Source: Mycobacterium florentinum
GTDB lineage: Bacteria; Actinomycetota; Actinomycetes; Mycobacteriales; Mycobacteriaceae
Assembly: GCF_010730355.1 (NCBI RefSeq)
Contig: NZ_AP022576.1
Span: 6,155,860-6,219,859, forward strand
Length of the DNA: 64,000 nt
Reading direction: 5' to 3'
Shown here: positions 43,970 through 52,500 of the stretch, in pieces
Numbering within the stretch: position 1 is the stretch's first letter
How the letters are laid out: each line of letters begins with the position of its first letter
The notes under the pieces: generated by a model
The model's input: the letters and a program-made list of their open reading frames with translations, nothing else
What the model was told of the DNA's origin: nothing
Databases searched by the model: none
Made by a program: the position numbers and the translations under genes

Positions 43970-44151
43970 ATTGTGAAATCAGGTTCCGATCAAGCGGCAC
44001 GGCCCGACACATGCCGTGGCTGGGAGCGCGGCTAACCGGCTGCCTGCTGTTACAGGCTTCGACTCGGGACAAGCTTTCGATGTCGACACCCTGCCTACTC
44101 CTCGCCGCTGTGCTGTGATGTTGCTCAGAAGAATCACGTCGGGAGCATCGG

Positions 44152-45189
44152 GTGGCGCTATCTGAGTACGAGCAAGAACAGCTGACGAAGGTCAACGCGT
44201 ACAAGCACCGCACCCTGCGGCGCCCGGAACGGCGCCTGCTTCCCTTCACGGTCGGTGGCCTGGGCTCGGGGGTGGTCAACACGCTGCTGAAGCTGCCGGT
44301 ACTGCGCGAGGTGAAAAAGCCAGGCGCGGCGGTGCTGGACACCGCGGCCGCGGGCGCCGCCAGGTTCATGACCAAGACGGGTCAACTGGCCACGTCGGAG
44401 GCGCGCGTCATCGGCGCCTATGCGAAGAAAGGCCACCCGGTCGAGCATCTCGACGACATCAGGAAGCTCGACCTGCGATCCATCGACGAGGTCGCGTCCT
44501 TCGGTCTCCGGCATCGCGCCTACTCGGCATCGGCGGCGGCGGAAGGCGCGGCGGCCGGCCTGGCCGTCAGCAGCGGTGAGGCGGCGGCAACCGCCGGTGC
44601 GGCGGCCACCGCGGGCGCCGCGGCGGGGCCGGGATTGGGCACCGTCGCCACGGCGATGGGCGTCGACGCCGCGGCACTGTTGACCGCGTGCAGCGCGGTG
44701 GTGGCTCACGATGCTCTCTATTACGGCTACGACCCGCTCGACCCCGCCGAAGAGATCTTCATGATGCACGTCATCGCGTTGGGCCTCGCGGAGACGGAAC
44801 CGGCGAAAGTCGCCGCCTACCAACAGCTTACGTTGTTGACCGAAAGCCTCGCCCGCAACGCGGCGTGGCAGCAGCTCGACCGGCAGGTGGCCGTCAAGGT
44901 CATCCAGAAGTTCGCCGTCAAATTCGCCCAGGACCTGACGCTGAAAAAGCTGGTGCAGCTGGTACCCGGCCTCGGCGTCGGACTGGGCGCGGCCCTGAAC
45001 TGGACGACGGTCGGCGAGATCGCCGACGCGGCCTACTGGGCTTACCGCGAGCGCTTCCTGTACGAAAAGGGCGCCGAATTCGAGCCCATCGCAACCGATA
45101 TCGAGGGCGCCAAGAACGACGATCGACTATCGCTCGATCTCGAAGACATCCTCAAGTCGGAAGGCGTCCAGCTCGACGGCGAACGCTAA
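44152..45189 (+). CDS. EcsC family protein
   Basis: 345 residues. Charged N-terminus, then an Ala/Gly-rich hydrophobic middle (residues about 125-190) that could insert in or bind membranes, followed by the EcsC-like block DALYYGYDPLDPAEEIFMMH near residue 185 and IQKFAVKFAQDLTLKKLVQL near 255. EcsC proteins are poorly characterised; in Bacillus EcsC accompanies an ABC transporter, absent here. GTG 44152. First typical high-G+C gene after the island. Confidence 0.82.
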   Translation: MALSEYEQEQLTKVNAYKHRTLRRPERRLLPFTVGGLGSGVVNTLLKLPVLREVKKPGAAVLDTAAAGAARFMTKTGQLATSEARVIGAYAKKGHPVEHLDDIRKLDLRSIDEVASFGLRHRAYSASAAAEGAAAGLAVSSGEAAATAGAAATAGAAAGPGLGTVATAMGVDAAALLTACSAVVAHDALYYGYDPLDPAEEIFMMHVIALGLAETEPAKVAAYQQLTLLTESLARNAAWQQLDRQVAVKVIQKFAVKFAQDLTLKKLVQLVPGLGVGLGAALNWTTVGEIADAAYWAYRERFLYEKGAEFEPIATDIEGAKNDDRLSLDLEDILKSEGVQLDGER

Positions 45190-45253
45190 CCACGGTGACC
45201 CGACGGCGCCCACACATTATCGTGACGGTCAAGCAAACAAAGGACGGGCGCCC

Positions 45254-45724
45254 GTGGACCACATCGCAACAGCGGACGCGATCGCGGCCGCCGCCCACGC
45301 CGGCCAGGTCGACAAGGCCGGCATGCCCTACATCGGACACGTCCGCCGCGTCGCCTCCTACGTCGATCCCGCCAACACCGACGCCGTGGTGGCGGCCCTG
45401 CTGCACGACGTCATCGAGGACACCGGCCTCACCGCGGCCGACCTGGCCGAGCGCGGCATCCCGCAGGCCGCGATCGACGCGATCGAGCTGCTGACCCGCC
45501 GCGACGACCAGCCGTCGGCCGATTACTACCGTCGCATCAGCGCGCACCCGACCGCCCGGGAAGTCAAGCTCGCGGACCTGGCCGACAACACCGATCCCGA
45601 ACGGATGGCAAACCTGACCGAGTCCGACCGGGCACGGCTGACCCAGAAGTACGCGGGCGCCTACGCCGCGCTCGGCGCCGACTTCGACGACGGGGCCCGG
45701 CGCAGAACCCGTGCGGCACAGTGA
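45254..45724 (+). CDS. HD-domain phosphohydrolase (RelA/SpoT hydrolase-like)
   Basis: 156 residues. It keeps the pattern of the (p)ppGpp hydrolase HD domain: AAAAHAGQVDKAGMPYIGHV with the first His, VAALLHDVIEDTG with the HD pair and the ED dyad near residue 50, and VKLADLADNTDPERM with the second Asp near 107. A small alarmone hydrolase (MESH1-like) or related nucleotide hydrolase; no synthetase domain is attached. GTG 45254; RBS not obvious. Confidence 0.82.
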   Translation: MDHIATADAIAAAAHAGQVDKAGMPYIGHVRRVASYVDPANTDAVVAALLHDVIEDTGLTAADLAERGIPQAAIDAIELLTRRDDQPSADYYRRISAHPTAREVKLADLADNTDPERMANLTESDRARLTQKYAGAYAALGADFDDGARRRTRAAQ

Positions 45725-45760
45725 AACCCGCCGGTTAGCCGTCGACGTGAAAGGCAGCCC

Positions 45761-46633
45761 ATGCCAGATCTCAACGAACACACCATTACCGAAGCCGTAA
45801 AGAAAACCTTCGACACGTCCACCGACGACCGGTTCAGGCAACTGCTCCAAAGCCTGGTTCAGCACCTGCACGACTTCGCCCGCGAGGTGCGGCTGACCGG
45901 CGACGAGTGGTTCACCGCAATGGATTTCATCGAACGGCTGGGCAAAATCTCCAGCCCCACCCGCCAGGAGGTGGTGCTGGCCTCCGACATCCTCGGCCTG
46001 TCGATGCTGCTGGACACGATGAACGAGAGCCCCGGCGGCTCGGCCACCGCCTCGGCGCTGCTGGGCCCGTTCTACGTCGAGGGCCGACCGAGCGCCCCCA
46101 ACGGCGCCGACATCTCCAACGGCGTCGCGGGCACACCGATGTTCGTCACCGGCCGCGTCGTCGACGAACACGGCGAGCCGGTCGCGAAAGCGCACGTCGA
46201 CATCTGGCACAGCGACGGCGACGGCGCCTACGACGTCCAGCTGACCGAGCAACTGCACGGCGAGTTCGCGATGCGCGCGCTGCTGACCACCGACGCCGAC
46301 GGCCGATTCTGGTGCCGCTCGATCACGCCGCGCTACTACCCGGTGCCCACCGACGGCCCGTGTGGGGAGATCATGCGCGCCGCCAACCGATCCGTGATGC
46401 GCCCGCAGCACGTGCACTTCTGGTTCCAGGCCGACGGCTACCACCCGCTGATCACCCAGCTGTTCCTCGACGACGACCCCTACATCGGGCGCGACGCCGT
46501 CTTCGCCGACCGGGCGTCGTTGCAGGCCGACTTCGTGCGCCACGAGCCGGGCGTCGCGCCGGACGGAACAGAAGTCGACGAACCGTTCGTCGCGCTGGAC
46601 TGGACGTTCACCCTCGCGGCCGAGCGCCCGTGA
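45761..46633 (+). CDS. Intradiol ring-cleavage dioxygenase (hydroxyquinol/catechol 1,2-dioxygenase type)
   Basis: 290 residues. The N-terminal helical dimerisation region (1-95) is followed by the catalytic beta-barrel: ALLGPFYVEGRPSAPNG near residue 100, AKAHVDIWHSDGDGAYD near 145, then Fe(III) ligands Tyr in SITPRYYPVP and His-x-His in RPQHVHFWF near 226. Cleaves a 1,2-dihydroxylated ring to a muconate or maleylacetate. It starts the cluster with two CMD-like proteins, a TetR and a flavin monooxygenase, so a hydroxyquinol pathway is likely. ATG 45761. The stop overlaps the next start (GTGA). Confidence 0.88.
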   Translation: MPDLNEHTITEAVKKTFDTSTDDRFRQLLQSLVQHLHDFAREVRLTGDEWFTAMDFIERLGKISSPTRQEVVLASDILGLSMLLDTMNESPGGSATASALLGPFYVEGRPSAPNGADISNGVAGTPMFVTGRVVDEHGEPVAKAHVDIWHSDGDGAYDVQLTEQLHGEFAMRALLTTDADGRFWCRSITPRYYPVPTDGPCGEIMRAANRSVMRPQHVHFWFQADGYHPLITQLFLDDDPYIGRDAVFADRASLQADFVRHEPGVAPDGTEVDEPFVALDWTFTLAAERP

Positions 46634-47151
46634 CCCGCATCGCGCTCGCCGACCTCGACCGGCAGCCCGAACCGATCCGCGAGTGGGCGGCCCGGCGCGG
46701 CAACCTCAATGTCTTTGCGCTACTCGCCAACGCGCCCAACGTATTTCCCGGTTGGTCGCAAATGGTCGACGAGCTGTACGCCAGCCCGACCTTCACCGCG
46801 CGCCTGCGGGAAGTGGTCGTCGTACGGGTCGCGCACCTGCAGGGCTCACCGTATGAGCTCGCCCAGCACGTGCCGCTCGCAACCGCCGCCGGGCTCACCG
46901 AGCACGAGCTTGACGCCCTGGCCACCGGCGACCTCGAAGGCTTCAGTGCCGACGAACGCGCGGCCCTCGACGTCGTCGACGAGTTGTGCACCACCCGCCA
47001 CCTGACCGACGATTCCTTTGCCGCGGCCCGGGCCGTCTTCGGCGACGCGGCGCTCACCGAATTGCTGATGCTCGTCAGCTGCTACTACGGGCTGGCCCTG
47101 GTGCTCAACGCCGCCGACCTGGAGATCGACGTTCCGGGCCCGAGCCGATGA
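46630..47151 (+). CDS. Carboxymuconolactone decarboxylase-like protein
   Basis: 173 residues, all helical, AhpD/CMD fold: NVFALLANAPNVFPGW and RLREVVVVRVAHLQGSPYELAQH, then a second helix pair ending LVSCYYGLALVLN. The usual CxxC or ExxxCxxH redox Cys is absent at the expected place (SPYELAQH), so peroxidase activity is unlikely. In aromatic pathways CMD proteins act on lactone intermediates. GTG 46630 and ATG of the next gene both overlap stops, so the three genes are coupled. Confidence 0.82.
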   Translation: MTRIALADLDRQPEPIREWAARRGNLNVFALLANAPNVFPGWSQMVDELYASPTFTARLREVVVVRVAHLQGSPYELAQHVPLATAAGLTEHELDALATGDLEGFSADERAALDVVDELCTTRHLTDDSFAAARAVFGDAALTELLMLVSCYYGLALVLNAADLEIDVPGPSR

Positions 47152-47701
47152 CCCGGATTCCGTACCGCCGCCCCGAGGACATGACCGACCGGGCCCGCGA
47201 ATTGACCGAGGAGCGCGGCAATCTCAACGTCTACCGCACGCTGGCCAACGCCGAGCACGTCTACACCGGCTGGATGCTGGCCGGTCGCGACGCCCTGACC
47301 AGCCCGGTGCTGACCCGGCGACTGCGCGAACTGGTGACCCTGCGCACCGCCTATCTGATGGACAGCGCCTACGAGCTGGGCCAGCACCGCGACATCGCTC
47401 AGACGGCGGGGGTCGGCGTGGCCGAGATCGACGCCGTCACCTCCGAATCCGATTGGCAAACAAGCGATTTCAACGCGACCGAGCTTGCGGTTTTGCGGTT
47501 GACAACCGAGCTTGTCACCACCCGCGCCGTCGCCGCCCCGCTCGTCGAACAGGTGCAGCAGGCCCGGGGCCGGAGGCCACCGTGGAGATACTGCTGGTCA
47601 TCGGCCGCTACGCCGGTCTGGCGCTGATGCTGAACGCGCTCGACGTCGACCTCGACGAGACTGCCCGTCTACCTACACTGCCAACTGAACGCCGGCGTTA
47701 A
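47148..47701 (+). pseudogene. Second carboxymuconolactone decarboxylase-like protein, frameshifted
   Basis: A paralogue of the preceding gene: NVYRTLANAEHVYTGW and RLRELVTLRTAYLMDSAYELGQH. The frame is right to VQQARG (about 47565), then lost; the proper end (PEATVEILLVIGRYAGLALM, then LNALDVDLDE) is in another frame and stops at 47701. Adding one G to the G4 at 47566-47569 restores about 184 residues. Probably a sequence error. ATG 47148 overlaps the preceding stop (ATGA). Confidence 0.78.
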
Positions 47702-47719
47702 TTTCGCACAAGTCTAACG

Positions 47720-48319
47720 ATGCGGGGCCGATTCCCCGTAACGTTGCACGACGTGGCCGCGCGTAAGCCCTCGACGCGCCTGTCAGCCGACGACTGGCTG
47801 CAGGCCGGCTATACATTGCTCGCCGAGGAGGGCGCACGCGCCCTCAAGATCGAACGGCTCTGCCAGCAGGTCGGCGCCACCCGGGGCAGCTTCTACTGGC
47901 ACTTCGAGGACATGGACGGCTACCGGGCCGCGCTGGTCGAATCGTGGAAGACGTTCCGGGAGCAGGATCGACAATCGTTGAACGAGATCGACACGCTGCC
48001 GCCGCGAGAACGGTTGTCGGCCATGATGATTTCCTTGGTGCGGCCGCAACACTGGATACTCGAACGCGCGATGCGGGAGTGGGCCCGCACCGACGAGGCC
48101 GCCGCCGCCAACATTCGCGACGCGGATCGGCGCCTGCTGCGTTCGGTCGCAAAGGCCTACGGCGACTGCGGATTCAGCCCCGAGGACGCCAAGCTGCGCG
48201 CGGAGCTGACGTTCGCGGCCGGAATCGGGCTGCTCCACCTCACCGGCTCGGCCACCCAGGCGCAAAAGCTGGCCAACCACGAGCGCTTCCTGGACCTGAT
48301 GCTGGGCGAATCGAAGTAA
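47720..48319 (+). CDS. TetR/AcrR-family transcriptional regulator
   Basis: 199 residues. Helix-turn-helix near residues 45-70 (IERLCQQVGATRGSFYWHF), then a helical ligand-binding domain. ATG 47720 starts MRGRFPVT; translation from GTG 47753 is also possible. It lies between the ring-cleavage operon and the convergent flavin monooxygenase gene, so it probably senses a pathway intermediate and controls both. Confidence 0.85.
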   Translation: MRGRFPVTLHDVAARKPSTRLSADDWLQAGYTLLAEEGARALKIERLCQQVGATRGSFYWHFEDMDGYRAALVESWKTFREQDRQSLNEIDTLPPRERLSAMMISLVRPQHWILERAMREWARTDEAAAANIRDADRRLLRSVAKAYGDCGFSPEDAKLRAELTFAAGIGLLHLTGSATQAQKLANHERFLDLMLGESK

Positions 48320-49489
48320 TCACACCATCGCGATCGGCGATACCTTGGCGCCAATCGCCAACGCCCCGGCCAACTCCCGGCTCACGTCGTAGTCGAACAC
48401 CACATGGCCCGCGGCGATGTCCACGTCGCGCTTGGCGCGCTGCAACGGGCTGGACAAGTTATGGGCACTGGCACCGGCGGCCTCCAGCAGATCGGCGATG
48501 ATCGCCCGGGACTCGTGCACGGTGTACGCCGCGGCCAGCCGGGCGTTGGCCCGCACCGATCGCCGCACGCGTTCACCGCTGACCACGAGTTCGTCGATCT
48601 CGGCGGCGGTCTCGGCGACCAGCGAACGCAGCGCGCGCAGCCGCACCGTGGCGTCGGCGAGCCTGATCTGGGCGGCCGGCTGATCCTTTTGCGCCACACC
48701 GCTATACGCCAGCACGCGGTCGCCGAGCCGCTCGGCGAACAGCTCGGCCACCCGTTCGGCGGCACCGAGCACCGGCATCGACGCCACCAGCGCCAGCGCG
48801 GGCACCAGCGGCCACCGGTAGCTGGCCACCCCGTGCACCTGCGCGCCCGGGGCGGTGCCGCCATAGATGTCGGCCACGCCGGCGATGCGATGCGCGGGGA
48901 CGAACACATCGGTGGCGATCAGATCGTGAGAGCCGGTGCCGCGCATGCCCGCGGTGTGCCACACGTCGTCGACCTCGACGTGGCCGGCGGGCAGCACCAC
49001 CAGCGACGGGGTGATGGCGTCGTCGCGCTCGATCAGCGCGCCCACGATCACCCAGTCGGCATCCATCGCACCCGTCGCCCAGGACCATCGACCGGTCAGG
49101 CGCACGCCGCCGTCGGCCGGGGTGCCGCGCCCGGTCGGGGCCAGCGGAGCCGGCGCCAGCACCGGGCCCGAGGCGAACACTTCTTCCTGCAGCTGTGGGT
49201 CGAACAGCGACAGCAGCCAGTTGTGCAGCGCGTAGAACCCCAACGTCCACGCACTCGACGCGCAGCCGTGCGCCATCAACCGAATCGGTTCCAGCAGTTC
49301 GGGAAACGCTGCTTGCAGACCTCCGAACCTGGCCGGCAGCAGCAGCCTAAACAAGTCCGTCTGCCGGAATTCGCTGACCGTCGCCGCGGGCAGCCGGCGC
49401 AGCCGCTCGGCTTCCCCGGCGCGCTGCGCTAACCGCGCGACGAATTCGTCGGTGATGCCGTGCAGCGAGCGGCTCGCGACCGCGGACAT
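48320..49489 (-). CDS. Flavin-dependent monooxygenase, acyl-CoA dehydrogenase fold (HsaA/DszC-like)
   Basis: 389 residues. Helical N-terminal domain (RLRRLPAATVSEFRQTDLFR), middle beta domain with the ACAD-type substrate strip (GRWSWATGAMDADWVIVGA) and a C-terminal four-helix bundle with conserved RAKRDVDIAAGHVVFD. This pattern is that of two-component flavin hydroxylases acting on phenols, which need a separate flavin reductase; none is adjacent. It could make the hydroxyquinol or catechol used by the dioxygenase at 45761. ATG 49489. The stop abuts the TetR stop. Confidence 0.82.
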   Translation of the reverse strand: MSAVASRSLHGITDEFVARLAQRAGEAERLRRLPAATVSEFRQTDLFRLLLPARFGGLQAAFPELLEPIRLMAHGCASSAWTLGFYALHNWLLSLFDPQLQEEVFASGPVLAPAPLAPTGRGTPADGGVRLTGRWSWATGAMDADWVIVGALIERDDAITPSLVVLPAGHVEVDDVWHTAGMRGTGSHDLIATDVFVPAHRIAGVADIYGGTAPGAQVHGVASYRWPLVPALALVASMPVLGAAERVAELFAERLGDRVLAYSGVAQKDQPAAQIRLADATVRLRALRSLVAETAAEIDELVVSGERVRRSVRANARLAAAYTVHESRAIIADLLEAAGASAHNLSSPLQRAKRDVDIAAGHVVFDYDVSRELAGALAIGAKVSPIAMV

Positions 49490-49504
49490 GCGGCCACCGT
49501 AACA

Positions 49505-49516
49505 TACTTTTTAGTA
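49505..49516. promoter_or_regulatory. TACT-TTTT-AGTA dyad before the monooxygenase gene
   Basis: A 12-bp inverted repeat 15 bp upstream of ATG 49489. Its A+T richness in this G+C-rich DNA suggests an operator or promoter element, possibly for the TetR at 47720. Confidence 0.35.
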
Positions 49517-49661
49517 CGCAAAGGCGGGCTACGTCGCGCTGTGGGCATGGTTGTGCGGAACCCTTTCGACGTCAGCCTGTCACCAGGCAGACGGCCGGCG
49601 CGCCGCGGATGTGAGGCCCGGATCGAAAATTCTTCTGCTACAGCGCAAGACGCATAGAAAC

Positions 49662-49698
49662 ACGGGCCACGGCGAAGGGGGACTTCGCCGTGGCCCGT
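49662..49698 (-). terminator. 16-bp hairpin terminator of the cutinase gene
   Basis: ACGGGCCACGGCGAAG (49662-49677), loop of 5 nt, and its exact complement (49683-49698), 9 bp after the cutinase stop (49708). Read on the minus strand it is followed by GTTTCTATG, a weak T-rich tract. Confidence 0.75.
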
Positions 49699-49707
49699 TG
49701 AGGGGTT

Positions 49708-50472
49708 TTAGTTGCCGAAGCCGCCGCCGGTGGGCGGGTGCACGACTACTGCCGGTCCGCCGGAGGCCGCGTCGATTCGGGCGGCGGCAAAGGACGCGCC
49801 CTTGTCGATCATGGCGCCGTCGTCGGCGTAGGTGTTGTGGGCGGCGAAGTCCATTCCGTCCGAACACACCGGGTCCTCGTTGGCGCAGACCTTGATCGTC
49901 TTGCCCGCGTAGGCCGGTCCGATGACCAGCGGCGGTTGACCCAAGAAGTTCATCGCCCGCGTGTTAGGCGTTCCGAAGAGCACCACCGCGGCGACGTGGT
50001 CGGCGATGTCGGGTGACAGCGGCTTGGGCACGGTCGCGGGGTCGTACCCGTCGGGCACTGACGCCGAGGTGACGAAGCCCATCACGGCTGCGCCCTGCGA
50101 GAAGCCGCTGAGCACCATCTTGGTCTTCGGGCAGCTGTTTGCCATCGACACCACATGGGCACCGGCGTCCCTGATGCCATCCATGCCGGTGGACCATTCA
50201 TCGCTGGCGGGGTAGTTGACGGCATAGACGTCGACGGACTTTCCGGCTTCGCGCCCGCGCAGGTTGTCGACGAAGGCCTGCCCCGTCGGGCCGATGCCTG
50301 CCGGCTCGCCGGTGCCTCGCGCATACACCACTTGAACGTCGGGGCATGGCTCGGCCGATGCCGAGGGAGTAGGGGAGATAAGGAAACTAGTGCCAAGGCC
50401 GACGGCTGCTATTGCCGTGGGTTTGACGAGTTGATTGATGTGACCGGCGATCATGCCGAAATATCTGCCCAT
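49708..50472 (-). CDS. Secreted cutinase family serine esterase
   Basis: 254 residues. Signal peptide (AIAAVGLGTSFLISPTPSASA) followed by EPCPDVQVVYARGTGEP, the standard mature start of mycobacterial cutinase-like proteins. Catalytic Ser in LSGFSQGAAV near residue 120, Asp in NEDPVCSDG and His in FAAHNTY near 220; four Cys for two disulfides. Hydrolyses lipid esters or acts as a phospholipase outside the cell. The start is ATG 50472 or 50454; the frame is open further up but has no signal-like sequence. Confidence 0.88.
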   Translation of the reverse strand: MGRYFGMIAGHINQLVKPTAIAAVGLGTSFLISPTPSASAEPCPDVQVVYARGTGEPAGIGPTGQAFVDNLRGREAGKSVDVYAVNYPASDEWSTGMDGIRDAGAHVVSMANSCPKTKMVLSGFSQGAAVMGFVTSASVPDGYDPATVPKPLSPDIADHVAAVVLFGTPNTRAMNFLGQPPLVIGPAYAGKTIKVCANEDPVCSDGMDFAAHNTYADDGAMIDKGASFAAARIDAASGGPAVVVHPPTGGGFGN

Positions 50473-50684
50473 CGGTGTCCATCCCAAACCTTTGAGTTCC
50501 AAAACCAGTTCACCACCGTTGCCAAAGACCGCAAAAGCGACACGCAGAAGATTGACGCTGGTCTTATTTGGCCTGATATGTCCCCGGTCAATACCGATGG
50601 ACTGCTGGCCGGTCCCGATGTCGTGCCTTTGCAAATCAATCGGCTTGATCCCGAGGATAGCAGGGAGATTGTTACCATCGCGCG

Positions 50685-51461
50685 GTGAACGATCCTGCGC
50701 GACGAGGGTTCGGCCGGCTGAAATCTGTTTCCAGACGCCAGGTCTTGAAACTTGCCGGTTCCGCGCCGGTGCTCCTCGGTGTGACAACGCTTGTTGCCCC
50801 GCGCGCATCCGCCGGCCTTGCCGGGGCGTCGGTCTTCCTCGACGCGGGCCACAACGCCGTGAACGACGCCTCGATAAACCAACAGGTTCCGAACGGCCGG
50901 GGCGGCACCAAAGCCTGCCAAACGTCGGGCGCCGCGACCAACGACGGCTACCCGGAGCATGCGTTCAATTGGGCCGTCGTCGGCCTCGTCAATGATTCGC
51001 TGCGGCAAATGGGCGTTAATACCGCGTTGTCACGCGACAACGACAGCTCCGTCGGTCCTTGCGTCGACGCGCGTGCGGCGCAGGCCAATGCGATGCACCC
51101 CAATGCGATCGTCAGTATTCACGCCGACGGTGGTCCGCCGTCCGGCAGCGGATTTCACGTCAACTACTCCAGCCCGCCGCTCAACGATGTCCAGGCCGGC
51201 CCGGCCGTGCAGCTGGCGCACACGATGCGTGATGCCCTGGTACAGGCTGGTTTTCACCCGTCGACCTACGTCGGGTCGGACGGCCTGTACGGGCGCGCCG
51301 ACCTCGCCGGCCTGAACCTGGCGCAGTACCCGGCGGTGCTCGTCGAACTCGGCAACATGAGAAACGCGGAGGAAGCGGCGCTGATGGAAAGCGCGGACGG
51401 CCGGGCGAAGTACGCCGCGGCCGTCACCCAGGGGATCGTCGCGTTCCTGAACGGCCGCTGA
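50685..51461 (+). CDS. ami1: Zn-dependent N-acetylmuramoyl-L-alanine amidase
   Basis: 258 residues. The N-terminal signal has the twin-arginine-like SRRQVLKLAG and a hydrophobic stretch. The amidase_3 domain: FLDAGHNAVND with the first Zn His, the Glu in YPEHAFNWAVV, HPNAIVSIHADGG with the second His, and VELGNMRNAEEA with the catalytic Glu. Cuts the peptide from N-acetylmuramic acid during cell separation. Matches M. tuberculosis Ami1 (Rv3717) in layout. GTG 50685. The gap from the divergent cutinase (about 210 bp) has no further gene. Confidence 0.87.
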   Translation: MNDPARRGFGRLKSVSRRQVLKLAGSAPVLLGVTTLVAPRASAGLAGASVFLDAGHNAVNDASINQQVPNGRGGTKACQTSGAATNDGYPEHAFNWAVVGLVNDSLRQMGVNTALSRDNDSSVGPCVDARAAQANAMHPNAIVSIHADGGPPSGSGFHVNYSSPPLNDVQAGPAVQLAHTMRDALVQAGFHPSTYVGSDGLYGRADLAGLNLAQYPAVLVELGNMRNAEEAALMESADGRAKYAAAVTQGIVAFLNGR

Positions 51462-51464
51462 AAC

Positions 51465-51685
51465 TCAGCCCGGGACAGCCTCTTTGGGGACATCCGTCGG
51501 CCAATCGGCCAACGTGTCCAGATAAAGCTGACGCACCTCGGCAAAATGCGATCCGGCAACGTCTCGAGTGTCCAGTCGTCGACCGGGATCGGCGGCAGCA
51601 CCGCGATTTCGACTGTGCCGGGCGTGATCTTGAGCAACGCGTCGCAAACAGCAGGTTTGACGGTTGTGAACGCTTGGGGTGGCTT
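51465..51685 (-). pseudogene. Remnant of a 1-acylglycerol-3-phosphate acyltransferase (PlsC type), 3' end only
   Basis: On the minus strand the DNA translates to KPAVCDALLKITPGTVEIA, LPPIPVDDWTLETLPDRI and, after a frame change near 51535, EVRQLYLDTLADWPTDV ending at 51465. This is the C-terminal tail I recall for mycobacterial PlsC-like acyltransferases. The rest of the gene is missing; upstream lies the stop of a DUF202 gene. So a decayed fragment with a frameshift. Not expressed as a working enzyme. Confidence 0.6.
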
Positions 51686-52016
51686 ACAGCAGCTGCGCGG
51701 CCGTGGCCATCGTGATCAGCAGCATGGTGGCTATCCCGATGATGTACACGGGGCGACGGGGGCCGATGTGCGCCGGGAGTGGCCGCCGCTGCAGTAGTGC
51801 CTGCCGCCGGAACGCAATCAGGTAGGTGCACAACGCCGCCAGGAGCGCCATGCCCGCCGGGATCAACGGTGCCCATCCGTGGGCGCTGTGAATTTCCTTG
51901 ATGGCCAGCAGTACGCCGTTGGCCAGGAATGCGAACGACGTCCGGCTCCAGGCGAGTACCGTGCGTTCGGGCTGGAGCCCAGGGACCCGGGTGCCGTGCG
52001 CCGCCGCCTGGGTCAA
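51684..52016 (-). CDS. DUF202 family small membrane protein
   Basis: 110 residues with three hydrophobic helices. N-terminal motif [19 protein letters not shown], followed by two further spans ([26 protein letters not shown]). Function unknown for this family. Overlaps the paired gene at 52013 by 4 nt, so they are coupled. M. tuberculosis Rv2272/Rv2273 are a similar pair. Confidence 0.82.
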   Translation of the reverse strand: MTQAAAHGTRVPGLQPERTVLAWSRTSFAFLANGVLLAIKEIHSAHGWAPLIPAGMALLAALCTYLIAFRRQALLQRRPLPAHIGPRRPVYIIGIATMLLITMATAAQLL

Positions 52017-52405
52017 CGCGAGACCACCTTGAGAATGATCAACCCGAGCGCGACCAGGCCGACGATGCAGAGACCCACCGCGAGGTAGGCCGGCGAGGGG
52101 TGCCGGGGCAAGGCGTCGCCGCGGCGCATCGCGTGATCGGCCTGCTGCCAGCGCAGCAGCCCCATCCCGCTGGTGAGGATCGCGAGCACCACGAGACCCA
52201 ATCCGATCAGCCGCCGGGCGCCGGGCACCGTCATCTCGGGAACGAGCTGCACCAGGGCGACCGCCGCGGCCAGCAGTCCCAGCGCGGTGCGCTGCCAGGA
52301 CAGGAAGGTGCGCTCGTTGGCCATCGTGAATCGGTAGTCGGGTTCGAGCTCTTCCGCGCTGAGCGCGTGACGTTCGTCGGCGGGCGTGATGGTGTTATCG
52401 GCCAC
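52013..52405 (-). CDS. DUF202 family (YidH-like) membrane protein
   Basis: 130 residues. Acidic N-terminus, then the DUF202 hallmark [19 protein letters not shown] and three membrane helices. Translationally coupled to the shorter DUF202 gene, so probably a heteromeric membrane complex of unknown role. ATG 52405. Confidence 0.82.
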   Translation of the reverse strand: MADNTITPADERHALSAEELEPDYRFTMANERTFLSWQRTALGLLAAAVALVQLVPEMTVPGARRLIGLGLVVLAILTSGMGLLRWQQADHAMRRGDALPRHPSPAYLAVGLCIVGLVALGLIILKVVSR

Positions 52406-52500
52406 GGGTACCTCGCAAGACGTATGAGAACAAGCATTTTTATACCGTTGATTTTAACTGACCGCGTGCGCCGTGCTGCCGCGGTCTCGAGCCTGGCGGC

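Larger units (their letters stand above)
31000..43970. mobile_element. Horizontally acquired defence / restriction-modification island
   Basis: From about 31.0 to 44.0 kb the DNA is visibly richer in A+T, with many codons ending in A or T, unlike both flanks. It holds only nucleic-acid enzymes of defence type: Z1 ATPase, PD-(D/E)XK nuclease, two GHKL ATPases, DUF6339-like protein, Vsr, a C5 methyltransferase and a GIY-YIG nuclease. No integrase, transposase or tRNA is present, so the mode of transfer is not visible. Boundaries are approximate. Confidence 0.75.
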
